From assembly GCA_016744295.1 (NCBI GenBank), contig JADGEQ010000025.1, positions 1 through 64,000 of the forward strand: a stretch of DNA of 64,000 bases. Direction: 5' to 3'. The notes under the pieces were generated by a model. The model was not told where the DNA came from, made no database searches, and was given only the letters and a program-made list of their open reading frames with translations. A program made the translations under genes and the position numbers. The DNA comes from Desulfobacteraceae bacterium (lineage in GTDB: Bacteria; Desulfobacterota; Desulfobacteria; Desulfobacterales; Desulfobacteraceae). Every line of letters starts with the position of its first letter. Positions within the stretch are counted from its first letter, which is position 1. This document shows, piece after piece, positions 9,622 through 19,562 of the stretch.

Positions 9622-10515
9622 CTATTTTTTTGTTTTTCTGTGCCACGGGTCCTCTTTTTCCAGATCTTCTTTTTCCGGTTCTTTTCCTTGCTTAAGACAT
9701 ATCCCGGTTTCCTTCAACTCCAGGATACCTTTTTTAAACAGACCGCCTATGGCCCGTTTAAACTCTTTTTTACTCATGGAAAAAACCTCTTTAATCTCTT
9801 CGGGCGAGCTTTTGTCATGACAGGGGATAAAACCTCCGGCTTGCTCTAGAAGGTTGACAATGGTCTCTCCGGATCCTTTTACGGAATTATAACCCGGTTC
9901 TTTTAAGGTAAGATCGATTTTGTTGTCTTCACGAAGACGCATGATGTACCCTGTGCACCTATCTCCCACGGACAGCTCCTGGTAGGTCTCGCTTTTGTAT
10001 AACATACCAAAGTACCGGTTGTTTACCACGGCCATGATACCGATCTCGGTGAGCGAATGGATCAGAAGATCCACTTGCTGGCCGGCCTTAAGATCTTCAA
10101 TGTTTTTATCACAATTGGCAGAGATTTTAGCGGTGCCGTAAACTCTGCCTGTTCCCTCATCAAGGCAGAGCTTTATGAGATATTTTCTGGGGGGAAGCAT
10201 TCTTTCCTGCTGTTCACTTTTAGGGATCAGCAAATCTTTTTCAAGTCCCCAGTCCATAAAGGTTCCAAAGGATACAATTTCTTTTGCTTTTAGGAAAACA
10301 AAATCGCCAACAGCCCCCTTTGGCTCTAAGGTTGTTGCCACAAGGCGGTCTTCAGAATCGGTATATATAAATACCCGAATGGTGTCACCGATTTTAAACG
10401 CTTCTGAAACATATTTTTGGGGAAGCAAAATCTTTCCCTGGTCAGAATCCAGATATAACCCGAAATCAACTTCGCTTTCCACAACCAAATCATTATAACT
10501 TCCTATTTTAAGCAT
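9622..10515 (-). CDS. CvfB-like S1 RNA-binding domain protein
   Basis: S1-like modules and C-terminal winged-helix segment (SMSKKEFKRAIGGLFKKGILEL). Confidence 0.82.
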   Translation of the reverse strand: MLKIGSYNDLVVESEVDFGLYLDSDQGKILLPQKYVSEAFKIGDTIRVFIYTDSEDRLVATTLEPKGAVGDFVFLKAKEIVSFGTFMDWGLEKDLLIPKSEQQERMLPPRKYLIKLCLDEGTGRVYGTAKISANCDKNIEDLKAGQQVDLLIHSLTEIGIMAVVNNRYFGMLYKSETYQELSVGDRCTGYIMRLREDNKIDLTLKEPGYNSVKGSGETIVNLLEQAGGFIPCHDKSSPEEIKEVFSMSKKEFKRAIGGLFKKGILELKETGICLKQGKEPEKEDLEKEDPWHRKTKK

Positions 10516-10539
10516 GTTTTTCCTATGTATTATTGTTGT

Positions 10540-11448
10540 TTAGCTGAGCAGGGGGCCCATGTATTCAAACATTCCCAATGCACTTTCGTGCGCCCGCTTA
10601 TTTTCCATGGTTGAAATCTTTTCAAAATTGTCCCGTATCTCTTCAATGGAAATAGGCCTTTTTGCATTTCCCAGGCAAAGACCGTCTCCGGAAACAATGG
10701 ATGTCCGCCCATACCATCCTGCACCCATGGCATAGATATGTCCGGTTGCTGTATTTTCCTGGGAGCAAAGATAAAGCGCCATGGGTTCATTGAACTGGGG
10801 ATTCATTTTATCTTCAAATTCCGGAGGAAACACATCTGTTGTCATTCGGGACCAGGCCGTGGGTGCAATGGTATTGATCTTAATGTCATATTTGGACAAT
10901 TCAAGTTTCAACGAATTCATGATGCCCACCACCCCCATCTTTGCAGCCCCATAATTGGTTTGTCCGAAATTACCGTAGAGTCCCGAGGTGGATGCCGTAA
11001 AAACGATTCTCCCATATTCATTCTCCTTCATCGCTTTAACAGCAGGCTGTGTCACACAAAAGGCCCCTTTCAGATGAACATTTATGACCAAATCCCATTC
11101 TTCCTCGGTCATTTTCATGAATGACTTATCCCTGAGGATACCGGCATTGTTAATCAAAATATCCACTTTACCATATGTATCAACCGCTGTCCTGACAATA
11201 TTTTGTCCGCCGGCCATGGTGGCCACGGAATCATGGTTGGCAACTGCCTGGCCACCTGCCGTTACAATTTCTTCAACCACCCTGTCTGCAGCAGAATCGT
11301 CAGAGCCTGAACCCTCCCGGGTCACGCCCAAATCATTGACAATAACCTTTGCGCCCCTGCGGCTAAGCTCCAGGGCATACATTCTCCCGATACCCTGCCC
11401 GGCCCCGGTTACGATTGCCACCCTGTTGTTAAAATTTATTTTTTCCAT
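10540..11448 (-). CDS. SDR-family oxidoreductase (start at MEKINFNNRVAIVTG)
   Basis: TGAGQGIGRMYA, NNAGILRD, YGAAKMG motifs. Confidence 0.92.
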   Translation of the reverse strand: MEKINFNNRVAIVTGAGQGIGRMYALELSRRGAKVIVNDLGVTREGSGSDDSAADRVVEEIVTAGGQAVANHDSVATMAGGQNIVRTAVDTYGKVDILINNAGILRDKSFMKMTEEEWDLVINVHLKGAFCVTQPAVKAMKENEYGRIVFTASTSGLYGNFGQTNYGAAKMGVVGIMNSLKLELSKYDIKINTIAPTAWSRMTTDVFPPEFEDKMNPQFNEPMALYLCSQENTATGHIYAMGAGWYGRTSIVSGDGLCLGNAKRPISIEEIRDNFEKISTMENKRAHESALGMFEYMGPLLS

Positions 11449-11512
11449 TTTTGACTCCAATGTGAATAGATTAAAATTTATTTTTTTTGGTGGAAGCCAC
11501 CCTGCCCGTTTT

Positions 11513-12523
11513 CTAGGCACGGGTTTTAAATATCATATTCCTGCCCCCGAAACTGGTGATAATATCCCCCTTTTCAAAAAGATATTGGAGGGAGACAAGT
11601 ATCCATCCTTCCAGCAAAGACTTTTTAAATAGAGGTGATTTAGGATAGAAGGCATGAAATATTTCCCCGAAGGAAAGCCCTCTTTTCCCGGACCTTAACA
11701 ACAATAGAAAAAGATCCCTGGTCCTTTTTTCCCGATGATCAATGGCCTCTTGAATTCTTTTTACAGGATTACGTATGGGACTGCCGTGGGCAGGAAGAAT
11801 CAGCTTAAGATTGGGTAATTTCATGAGGCGTTCAAGGTTTTCCAGGTAATCCTTTAGGTTTGATCTGGGCGGGCCTAACCAGGTTGTGATACGCCGAAGG
11901 ATGATATCTCCCCCGAGCAGAATCCCCCTTTCCCTGTTGTACAATACAATATCATCATCGCAATGGCCCGGAACCGGAATCATCTGCCAGGATTCTCCAT
12001 TGACGGAAAGCCTGGTGTTCTCGTCAATGATATTAATGGGGCCTGACACAAAACTGACCTTGGCCAGTTTCATGAAAAGTTCATTGACCAGATTGTCCCA
12101 GATGTTGTGGCAAACTTCGAAAAATTTAGGGGTGGGGGGATTAAAAAGCGGAGAATCCTCCCGGAAAGAGTCTTTAAATGATTTTTTTGACCCTATTTTT
12201 TTTGCCTGCTTTTGAGTGGCAAGAATCTCAAGTCCAAGGGCATTCTGCAAATGGCCTAGCCCGGAAAAATGGTCCCAGTGTCCATGACTGGGCATTGCCC
12301 TGGTAATGGTGCAAGTCTCGCCCCTGGATCTCTTGAGATGTGAAATTTTGCCAAGGGCATGGACAAGTCGTCTTTTCTTTTGTCTGCCGCCATACCCTGA
12401 ATCAAATACCAATCCATCTTTTCCGGCAATAACAAAGAGGTTAACCGATGACTTAAGATGTTTTTGGGTGATGACCTGTGTGATCATAAAAATATCAGGC
12501 GCCACCTCTTTTATTGAATGCAT
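11513..12523 (-). CDS. MBL-fold metallo-hydrolase
   Basis: SHGHWDHFSG (HxHxDH), VPGHCDDDIVLY, LPAHGSPI. Confidence 0.9.
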   Translation of the reverse strand: MHSIKEVAPDIFMITQVITQKHLKSSVNLFVIAGKDGLVFDSGYGGRQKKRRLVHALGKISHLKRSRGETCTITRAMPSHGHWDHFSGLGHLQNALGLEILATQKQAKKIGSKKSFKDSFREDSPLFNPPTPKFFEVCHNIWDNLVNELFMKLAKVSFVSGPINIIDENTRLSVNGESWQMIPVPGHCDDDIVLYNRERGILLGGDIILRRITTWLGPPRSNLKDYLENLERLMKLPNLKLILPAHGSPIRNPVKRIQEAIDHREKRTRDLFLLLLRSGKRGLSFGEIFHAFYPKSPLFKKSLLEGWILVSLQYLFEKGDIITSFGGRNMIFKTRA

Positions 12524-12641
12524 TTTTACCTATTGTTTCCTCATCCTGAAAATAATCAAAAATAAATATTATTAGTAAAAATTACAGAAATTGGAAAGAC
12601 TTCTTTTTCCGGGGGTGTCCTTATCTCTCTTGTTGGCAGCA

Positions 12642-13292
12642 TTAATTTTTCAATGTGGAGAGCCCCTTGGTCAATTCAAGCAACACTCCCATCCCCTGTC
12701 TTATCTCCTGGTCATTCATGGCCAGGAGCATGGAAACCGGCCCGGCTGGTTTTGAATTTTCCAGGTGGATGCCGGCCGGAATTTTTGAGGCTTTCTCAAA
12801 CAGATCAATTGCGTTGGGGTCGGTGAGATTGCCCAGGGAATCTGCAAGCTTTCCTAACCCCTGGCAAATTTGTTCTATCTGTTCCGGGGTATATTTCCGG
12901 GTGATATCCTTTAAAACATCAAGGGTTGTGATCAGTATTTTGAATACATTTTTTTGCTCCAGTTCATCCAGAAAGCTGATGAACTGGGGAACGGTTGATT
13001 TTAATAAGGGCTCTGCATTGATGGCCAAATCCATGAAATTGTGGAGCAGATCCATGGCAAAGCTGAAATTATCAATATTCCGCATGGCTTTTTTTATCAG
13101 GGCGATCAATTTTTCCAACTGGAAATCAGCCTCAACATCGGCCAATTCCATGATCAAGGCCTGAACCCCTTCATTTACCCTCGGTGCCAGCTCTTCCTTC
13201 AGCTCTTTTATGGCAGCAGCCGATTCAGCAATGGGGGTTATTTTTGCCTCAATGCGCTCCAGGCGTTCAAGAATTTTTTCTTCATTTGTCAT
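12642..13292 (-). CDS. DUF1641 domain-containing protein
   Basis: Helical protein adjacent to an SQR-like flavoprotein gene, a familiar pairing for DUF1641. Confidence 0.7.
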   Translation of the reverse strand: MTNEEKILERLERIEAKITPIAESAAAIKELKEELAPRVNEGVQALIMELADVEADFQLEKLIALIKKAMRNIDNFSFAMDLLHNFMDLAINAEPLLKSTVPQFISFLDELEQKNVFKILITTLDVLKDITRKYTPEQIEQICQGLGKLADSLGNLTDPNAIDLFEKASKIPAGIHLENSKPAGPVSMLLAMNDQEIRQGMGVLLELTKGLSTLKN

Positions 13293-13302
13293 GACCCACC
13301 TC

Positions 13303-14535
13303 CTATGCTTTTTGGCGAATTTTTCCGGCGATATTCATCTGGGGTTCCAGGGGAAGATCAAGCCCCTTCATCATGAGATTCCAATAGACCCACCTGAACA
13401 TCATTTTTCCCCAATAATTGCTAAGGCTTTCCTTTAGCAGGCTGAAGGGTCCCATGCCCGGGAAGGGAAACTTGCCCGGCAATGGCTCCACATCATAACT
13501 AAAATCCAATAGGATGGCCTTTTCAAAACCAGATGCCAGAAAACAGGTGGCATGGCCGTCAAATTTTGGAAGGGCTTTATGGCCGTCCATTTCCCGGACA
13601 ATATTTTCAACAAGGGTATAGGCCATGTAATGGGCAACGGATCCGGCCTTGGAGGTGGGAACATTTGTGGTATCCCCAAGGACAAAAATTCTGTCAAAAT
13701 TTTCTGCCTTCAGGGTGTGGTTATCCGTGGGAACAAAGCCCACGGGGTCGCTGACCCCTGAGTCAATGAGCATTTGATTTCCCATGTTGGGCGGGATCGC
13801 CACCAAAAGATCATAGCCCACCTTGTCGCCCTTATGGGATTCAATGGTTTTATCCTTGGCATTGACCTGGGCAATATCAAAGTTCGGGGTGACCTTGATA
13901 TTTTTTTTTGCTGCAAATTCGGCCAGGATATTGGCTGCCACAGGTTTGGTAAATACATTATCAAGGGGGGTTACAAACTCTAACGCCACCTTGTCCCTTA
14001 CCCCATTTACCTGGAAAAACCAATCTGCCATAAATACGAATTCCAGGGGAGCTATGGGGCATTTATAAGGTACTTCTGCAATGTTCAGGACAATTTTACC
14101 CGAGTCAAAATATTTCAATTTCTTGGCCAGGGCCGTGGCTCCTTCCAGGGTGTAAAAATCAAAAACATCTGTTCGCCAGGCATCGGTCATGCCATCGATC
14201 TCTTCGGGGGCAATGTCGCAGCCGGTGGAAATGACCAGCCAGTCATATTCATATTTTCCCAACCGGGTTTCAACCCGGCGATTTTCCGAATCAATTTTAA
14301 CAATATGATCCACAATAAATTCTACCCCCTGGGGGATAAACCCTTTTTTGGCCTTGATGACATCATGGGGCGAATAGACACCAAAGGGGATGAACAGATA
14401 TCCCGCCTGGTAATGGTGGCGCTCATCCCTGTCAATAATCCTAATCTCAAGTTCAGATTCTGGCACTTGATTGCGAAGCATGTTCGCCACGATTGTCCCT
14501 CCGGCGCCAGCACCCAATATTAAAACTTTTCTCAT
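13303..14535 (-). CDS. FAD/NAD(P)-binding oxidoreductase, sulfide:quinone oxidoreductase-like
   Basis: MRKVLILGAGAGGTIVANML, C-terminal GDTTNVPTSKAGSVAHYMA; SQR-like architecture. Confidence 0.82.
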   Translation of the reverse strand: MRKVLILGAGAGGTIVANMLRNQVPESELEIRIIDRDERHHYQAGYLFIPFGVYSPHDVIKAKKGFIPQGVEFIVDHIVKIDSENRRVETRLGKYEYDWLVISTGCDIAPEEIDGMTDAWRTDVFDFYTLEGATALAKKLKYFDSGKIVLNIAEVPYKCPIAPLEFVFMADWFFQVNGVRDKVALEFVTPLDNVFTKPVAANILAEFAAKKNIKVTPNFDIAQVNAKDKTIESHKGDKVGYDLLVAIPPNMGNQMLIDSGVSDPVGFVPTDNHTLKAENFDRIFVLGDTTNVPTSKAGSVAHYMAYTLVENIVREMDGHKALPKFDGHATCFLASGFEKAILLDFSYDVEPLPGKFPFPGMGPFSLLKESLSNYWGKMMFRWVYWNLMMKGLDLPLEPQMNIAGKIRQKA

Positions 14536-14716
14536 GGTGAAATCCTCCAATGAAATAAATCGGTTAGTAGAAAGCTGGTTTTGGTGAAAACAAGATTTAA
14601 CATCATACCACTTAGTGATATACTGTCAATGATTTTACAAGGGAAATCCAAGGGGTTAAGAACCTCTGACAGAAATGCTCCGGTGGGACTGTTTTGAAAT
14701 CAATTGCGTAATAAAT

Positions 14717-14741
14717 ACCCCGGTCCCAAGGAGACCGGGGT
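14717..14741 (-). terminator. hairpin terminator downstream of the MCP gene
   Basis: ACCCCGGTC-N7-GACCGGGGT stem, then TATTTATT on the minus strand. Confidence 0.6.
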
Positions 14742-14793
14742 CTAATCAGATGTGACAGGAATCAAATGTATGGATTCAGGCTTCTTGAAATGG

Positions 14794-16806
14794 CTATAGT
14801 TTAAATTGGCGAACCATATCGCCCAGCTTTTTGGACAAGTCGTTCAATGCACCGGAGCTTGTGTTAACCTGGGCGCTGCTTTTCGAAATTTCGTTGGATT
14901 CCTGGTTAACATTGGCAATATCCTTAGCAATTTCTCCTGCCACCATTGAGCTTTGGGTGATGTTTTCCGTAACTTCCTGAATGCCCTGGGATGCATTGGT
15001 GACATTGTTTGCGATTTCATTGGTGATGTTTGATTGACTGTCAATGGCCGATGTTATGTTGACCACCTTTTCATTTACATCATTTATCACCGATGAAATC
15101 TGGTCGATATTCCTGATTGTTTCACCGGTGGCGTTTTGAATATTATCAATTTTAGACTTGATTTCATTTGTTGCTTTCTCGGTTTGATTCGCCAATTCTT
15201 TGATCTCACTTGCCACAACGGCAAAACCTTTTCCTGCTTCCCCGGCTCTGGCAGCTTCAATGGTTGCATTCAAGGCAAGAAGGTTGGTTTGCGCTGAGAT
15301 ATCTGCGATGGTTTCCGTAACCTTACCCACTTCTTTGACGGTCTGACCAAACACCATCATCTTTTCAGTGGCTTTTTGGGTTTGGGCCACGGCATCTTTG
15401 GTGACGCTCATGGTTTCTTCAGTATTTTCTTTTATTTCATTAATGGTGGTTTTCATATTTTCAGAAGCTGTTGAAACCATGTTGACATTGACGGAGGTTT
15501 CTTCAGCCGCCGCTGCCACAGTGGTCATATTCGCGCTCATCTCTTCTGCTGCCGCTGACACGCTGGTCGCCTTTGAAGAAGTCGTCTCCGCCCCAAGGCT
15601 CATCTGTCGGGCGATTTTTGACAGGTCAACGGCAGAACTGTTCAAATTGTCTGAGTTCAGTGAAATATTATGGATGATCCCATGAACCTTTTCAATGAAA
15701 ACGTTGAACCATTCGGAAAGTTCACCAATTTCATCCCGGCTTTTAATACTGAGTCTCTTGGTCAGATCCCCCTCACCCTCTGCAATATCTTTGAGCATGT
15801 CTATGGTTTGACGGATGGGTTTGAGAATTCCGCCCGTAATTAAAACGCTGAGTATTATCAGAGCAATGATGATAACCACGGATACCACCAGGTTGTTATA
15901 ATTGGCCTTCTGGATGCTTTTCTTAAGTTCTGCTTTTGTGATATCCGAAATTTGTGCCGCTATTTTTTTTACCTGGTTGCCGGTTGAATCCAGCTGGGGC
16001 ATCAGGGATCTGCTTTTTTTCCAGTCATCAAGAAGGAGAGATTCCTGTTTTTTGGTTGTAACCAGCATTTCTTTGATCTTTACAAGAATTTTGTCAAATT
16101 CTTCAGATTGGGCTGACAGATAAATTGTTGTCAGGTTGTTCACCGCCAGGTCCATATCTTTTTCTATTTTTGATTGATTCTCCGTATATTTTTCAAAATC
16201 ATTATAAACAAGCAAATTGCTTAGCAGATTAAGAAGTCTTTGGTTTCCATAGGATAAAAAATCTACGGTTTCTTTTCTTGCGGAAATTTTTTCAGAAGAG
16301 ATTAAATCCCCCTCCATCATTAATTCAGTCTCTTGCAAATCAATTGAATCTATGATTGTTTTCAAAAGAGCGGAGATTCTTTCATTGCTTGAGGTATAGG
16401 CGTCTTTTGTTCGATTTAGATTAACCAATGCCGCCAGAATCTGTTTGAAAATTTCTGCATGTTGGGTTTCCAATTTAAATATTTTATCTGTGGATAGTTT
16501 GATCTTTTTCTGTTTTGCGTTTTTCTTTAAATTGGTTATGGTTTCGCCCATGACCTTTCGCTCTTTCGCGTATGCGGTCAGGTCATTGTCTGAAGAATTG
16601 ATCAATTTTTCTTCAATTACCATTATATTCAGTATGGTACTGGCGATTTCCTGGCTCAATTGTCCGAGATAAACAGCCTTGTTTTTAGTGATATCAAAAT
16701 ACTTGTTGATTGCGGAAATTGAGGAAACGCCTAATATTCCCACAATAGTAAAGATGATTAATTTTGTTTTAATGGATAGAAACAGTTTCAGTCTTGGATG
16801 AGCCAT
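14794..16806 (-). CDS. methyl-accepting chemotaxis protein
   Basis: N-terminal TM and helical sensor, HAMP-like region, hairpin signature [40 protein letters not shown]. Confidence 0.97.
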   Translation of the reverse strand: MAHPRLKLFLSIKTKLIIFTIVGILGVSSISAINKYFDITKNKAVYLGQLSQEIASTILNIMVIEEKLINSSDNDLTAYAKERKVMGETITNLKKNAKQKKIKLSTDKIFKLETQHAEIFKQILAALVNLNRTKDAYTSSNERISALLKTIIDSIDLQETELMMEGDLISSEKISARKETVDFLSYGNQRLLNLLSNLLVYNDFEKYTENQSKIEKDMDLAVNNLTTIYLSAQSEEFDKILVKIKEMLVTTKKQESLLLDDWKKSRSLMPQLDSTGNQVKKIAAQISDITKAELKKSIQKANYNNLVVSVVIIIALIILSVLITGGILKPIRQTIDMLKDIAEGEGDLTKRLSIKSRDEIGELSEWFNVFIEKVHGIIHNISLNSDNLNSSAVDLSKIARQMSLGAETTSSKATSVSAAAEEMSANMTTVAAAAEETSVNVNMVSTASENMKTTINEIKENTEETMSVTKDAVAQTQKATEKMMVFGQTVKEVGKVTETIADISAQTNLLALNATIEAARAGEAGKGFAVVASEIKELANQTEKATNEIKSKIDNIQNATGETIRNIDQISSVINDVNEKVVNITSAIDSQSNITNEIANNVTNASQGIQEVTENITQSSMVAGEIAKDIANVNQESNEISKSSAQVNTSSGALNDLSKKLGDMVRQFKL

Positions 16807-16835
16807 GGTTTTGCTCCCTAATCAGAAAACGTGCT

Positions 16836-16868
16836 GCCGGTTCTGCAATGGAATATTGCAGAACCGGC
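16836..16868 (-). terminator. perfect 14-bp hairpin between cache protein and MCP genes
   Basis: GCCGGTTCTGCAAT-GGAAT-ATTGCAGAACCGGC. Confidence 0.6.
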
Positions 16869-16881
16869 GTTTTATGTGATG

Positions 16882-17352
16882 TTATTTATAGATGCCTGCT
16901 GCCATGAATACGGATTCGCCTGGAACTTTATATACATAAGTTGCTTTGGTGGAGGGCTTTTTTTCGCCCAGCTTTGGCCACATATATTCAACCCATCCCG
17001 CGCCTTGTCCCTTTGCCAGATTTATAAACTCGGCAAAAAATAATTTTCCGTTAACATCTTTTACATGCATAAGATTTTTTCCGATCAATTTTGGCTTAAT
17101 GGGGTGGGCAACATTGGCTTTTTTTTCAATATCAATACAGAAAATATAGGTATCTTTCCATACAAAGGGTCCGGCTTTATCCATAATAACCGCAAGGGTT
17201 GCGTCCAATCCTTTTTCTTTGACCATATCAGCCGCTTCTTTGCATTTTGCCATGCACTCTTCCTGTGTGGCTTTTTCCGTTGCAATTGCTGTCCCAATGA
17301 CACAGAACATAAAGAGTGAAATAAGTGTAACCATGATTGACGTTTTTTTCAT
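16882..17352 (-). CDS. secreted single-cache-domain protein
   Basis: Signal peptide; GPFVWKDTYIFCIDIEKKANVAHPIKPKLIGKNLMHVKDVNGKLFFAEF...GAGWVEYMWPK is typical of cache domains. Confidence 0.85.
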   Translation of the reverse strand: MKKTSIMVTLISLFMFCVIGTAIATEKATQEECMAKCKEAADMVKEKGLDATLAVIMDKAGPFVWKDTYIFCIDIEKKANVAHPIKPKLIGKNLMHVKDVNGKLFFAEFINLAKGQGAGWVEYMWPKLGEKKPSTKATYVYKVPGESVFMAAGIYK

Positions 17353-17546
17353 TTTTTCTCCTTTCTGCGTGACCTGTTAACATTTACCCCATTTAGTAGA
17401 TTTTACCATGAGAATTATGGGAAAAAAACTATAACAGCAAGTAATTAAGATAACAAGCAGATAAGTAGAAAATTTCGCCCGGCACGAAAAAGGGTGTTGA
17501 CAATTTAACATCAATCGTTTTAGCCATGATTAATTGTCTAATGGCA

Positions 17547-18434
17547 TTATTCAAATGAACTCACGGGAGTCAGGGCTTTTTCCGGATAAATCTGATCTGA
17601 ATTGGGGGGCATGGAATTATAGACCCAGTCAATATCAATCTGGCCGATTTTTATGCCGTATATACGTTTATAGCCTGTAAATTTCCCCCGGATAAGGACA
17701 GATTCAAGGGTGGTCTTTAAACAGAAGACAGCTATTTCCATATTTGCATTGATCGCATGTTGGTGATCCCCCAGGGATTTGGCATAAAAAATAAGGCATT
17801 TGGAATCAAGGGTCATGCACTGGACAAAGGGTATTAAACAGGGGAACCCATCCATTGCCATAAAGGATAAAAACTTCATGGTAAAAGGGCTTGAGAATAA
17901 TTTTTCTCCATAGGGTTTGAGTATGGGAGGAGATGGCCTGTTGTTTGTTACCCGGTTGTTTTTTTGCCTATGGTTTGTTTTTGCACCAAACCTTGCCATA
18001 AGGGTCATCAGGGTGGACCAAATCATTTTAACAAGCGGCAACCCATTGGCAGGGGTGGTTTCAACCAGATCAAAATAATGGACCCTATGGATGGGGAAAT
18101 AGGAATTATACCGTTGCAGGGGTTTTTCCTTGTAAATTTCCAGTTCATCTCCCTGGGACTGCTTCTTTTTCCACAAAATCTTTCCTGTCCATATTTTCTT
18201 TGTATGGACCGACAGAATAAAAAAAGACACTTTTGGGTTTTTCTGCATAAAATATTTACTGTTACCCCGGATAAACTGCCCCAGGGTCATGGTGGTGTCA
18301 TCTAAGGCCATCAGGGAATTGATAAAAGTAATATGGGGTAGGCCCTCCAGGTTTTGGGTGGCAATGATGCCAATTTTTTCCAGGGGGGCGGTCTTTTCAA
18401 TATCAAAGGCATTAAAGTTCGTTTTTATTTTCAT
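17547..18434 (-). CDS. pyridoxamine 5'-phosphate oxidase family protein
   Basis: APLEKIGIIATQNLEGLPHITFINSLMALDDTTMTLGQF; FMN-binding split-barrel style. Confidence 0.75.
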   Translation of the reverse strand: MKIKTNFNAFDIEKTAPLEKIGIIATQNLEGLPHITFINSLMALDDTTMTLGQFIRGNSKYFMQKNPKVSFFILSVHTKKIWTGKILWKKKQSQGDELEIYKEKPLQRYNSYFPIHRVHYFDLVETTPANGLPLVKMIWSTLMTLMARFGAKTNHRQKNNRVTNNRPSPPILKPYGEKLFSSPFTMKFLSFMAMDGFPCLIPFVQCMTLDSKCLIFYAKSLGDHQHAINANMEIAVFCLKTTLESVLIRGKFTGYKRIYGIKIGQIDIDWVYNSMPPNSDQIYPEKALTPVSSFE

Positions 18435-18515
18435 CTGCTCTCCCATAATGATTTTTAGAATTTGGTTATAACTTAAAATTTGTTCTGGCGGCCCTGTGCC
18501 AGGACCAGACCGTTA

Positions 18516-19562
18516 CTAGGTTCGCACAGAACCGCTCCAGAAAACAATATCATCCCCCAGGCCGGATTTTAACGCCCCCTGGTACAAGGCTTCCATTTTT
18601 TTTCTTTCCATGAGCAATGCGGTCCCATGGGCCCACTCCATCCCCAGGCGGGTATACTTTTCTTTTCCCAAATTATTAAAGGCGCACAGCTCCCACCGGG
18701 AAACCTTCCCTTCCAGGTTATTTACAATAAAGGCACCAATGGCCCCCAGGGTTTCTTCCCGGTCTGTTACACCGGGAATAATGGGGGTTCGGATCCATAG
18801 ATCGGTATTTGTAGCCGCGAGTAAGCCGGGTAATTGTTTCAGATTTTCAAGAATCCTTTTATTGGAGGAACCCGTAAAATTTTCATGGCGCAGGGCATCT
18901 ATTTCCTTGATATCAAAAAGAAGCAGATCTGTGCAGGGCAGAAGTTTTTCCAGACGGTCAAAGGAACACATCCCGCAGGTATCCAGCCCCGTATGAATCC
19001 CGCGTTCCTTCAAGCCCTTTAGGACCCCATGGGTGAAATGGTGCTGCAAGGTTGCTTCCCCCCCGGAAAGGGTGACACCCCCCTTTGATTGTAGAAAATA
19101 GGCATCATCCTTGGCGAGTTCGTTCACCAGATCACTTGCCCGCCATTGCTCTCCCAAAAGCACCATGGAAAGAGAGGGGCATTCTCGGGCACACTCTCCG
19201 CACCCGTTGCATTTTTCTCGGTCAATGGCAATTCCCCTAGGATTGGCGGCAAGCGCACCCCGGGAACAGGTATCCACACAGATGCCGCATCCAATACACC
19301 CGGCGCCATTCCATACCAGCTGGGGTTTCGGAGAAATGCTTTCAGGATTATGGCACCAACTGCAGTTCAAGGGGCATCCCTTTAGGAAAACCGTTGTTCT
19401 CAAGCCCGGCCCGTCTTCCGTGGACATTCTCTGAATTTCAAGGACAATCCCCCGGGGCTCTGTCCCCTGAATATCAGCCCCATGAAGCTCAGCGATGGGG
19501 TTTGACATTGACGCCACGGGGTTCCCCTGGAGGCCCCCGGGACCCGCTTTAAAAATTGCCAT
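18516..19562 (-). CDS. glycyl-radical enzyme activating protein (radical SAM + ferredoxin clusters); start approximate
   Basis: GCPLNCSWCHNPES (CxxxCxxC), CIGCGICVDTC and CNGCGECAREC; immediately downstream of the GRE gene. Confidence 0.9.
   Translation of the reverse strand: MAIFKAGPGGLQGNPVASMSNPIAELHGADIQGTEPRGIVLEIQRMSTEDGPGLRTTVFLKGCPLNCSWCHNPESISPKPQLVWNGAGCIGCGICVDTCSRGALAANPRGIAIDREKCNGCGECARECPSLSMVLLGEQWRASDLVNELAKDDAYFLQSKGGVTLSGGEATLQHHFTHGVLKGLKERGIHTGLDTCGMCSFDRLEKLLPCTDLLLFDIKEIDALRHENFTGSSNKRILENLKQLPGLLAATNTDLWIRTPIIPGVTDREETLGAIGAFIVNNLEGKVSRWELCAFNNLGKEKYTRLGMEWAHGTALLMERKKMEALYQGALKSGLGDDIVFWSGSVRT

Noticed and set aside
12642-14535. DUF1641 + flavoprotein pair as novel
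   Set aside because: Co-occurrence of DUF1641 with SQR-like proteins is already familiar.
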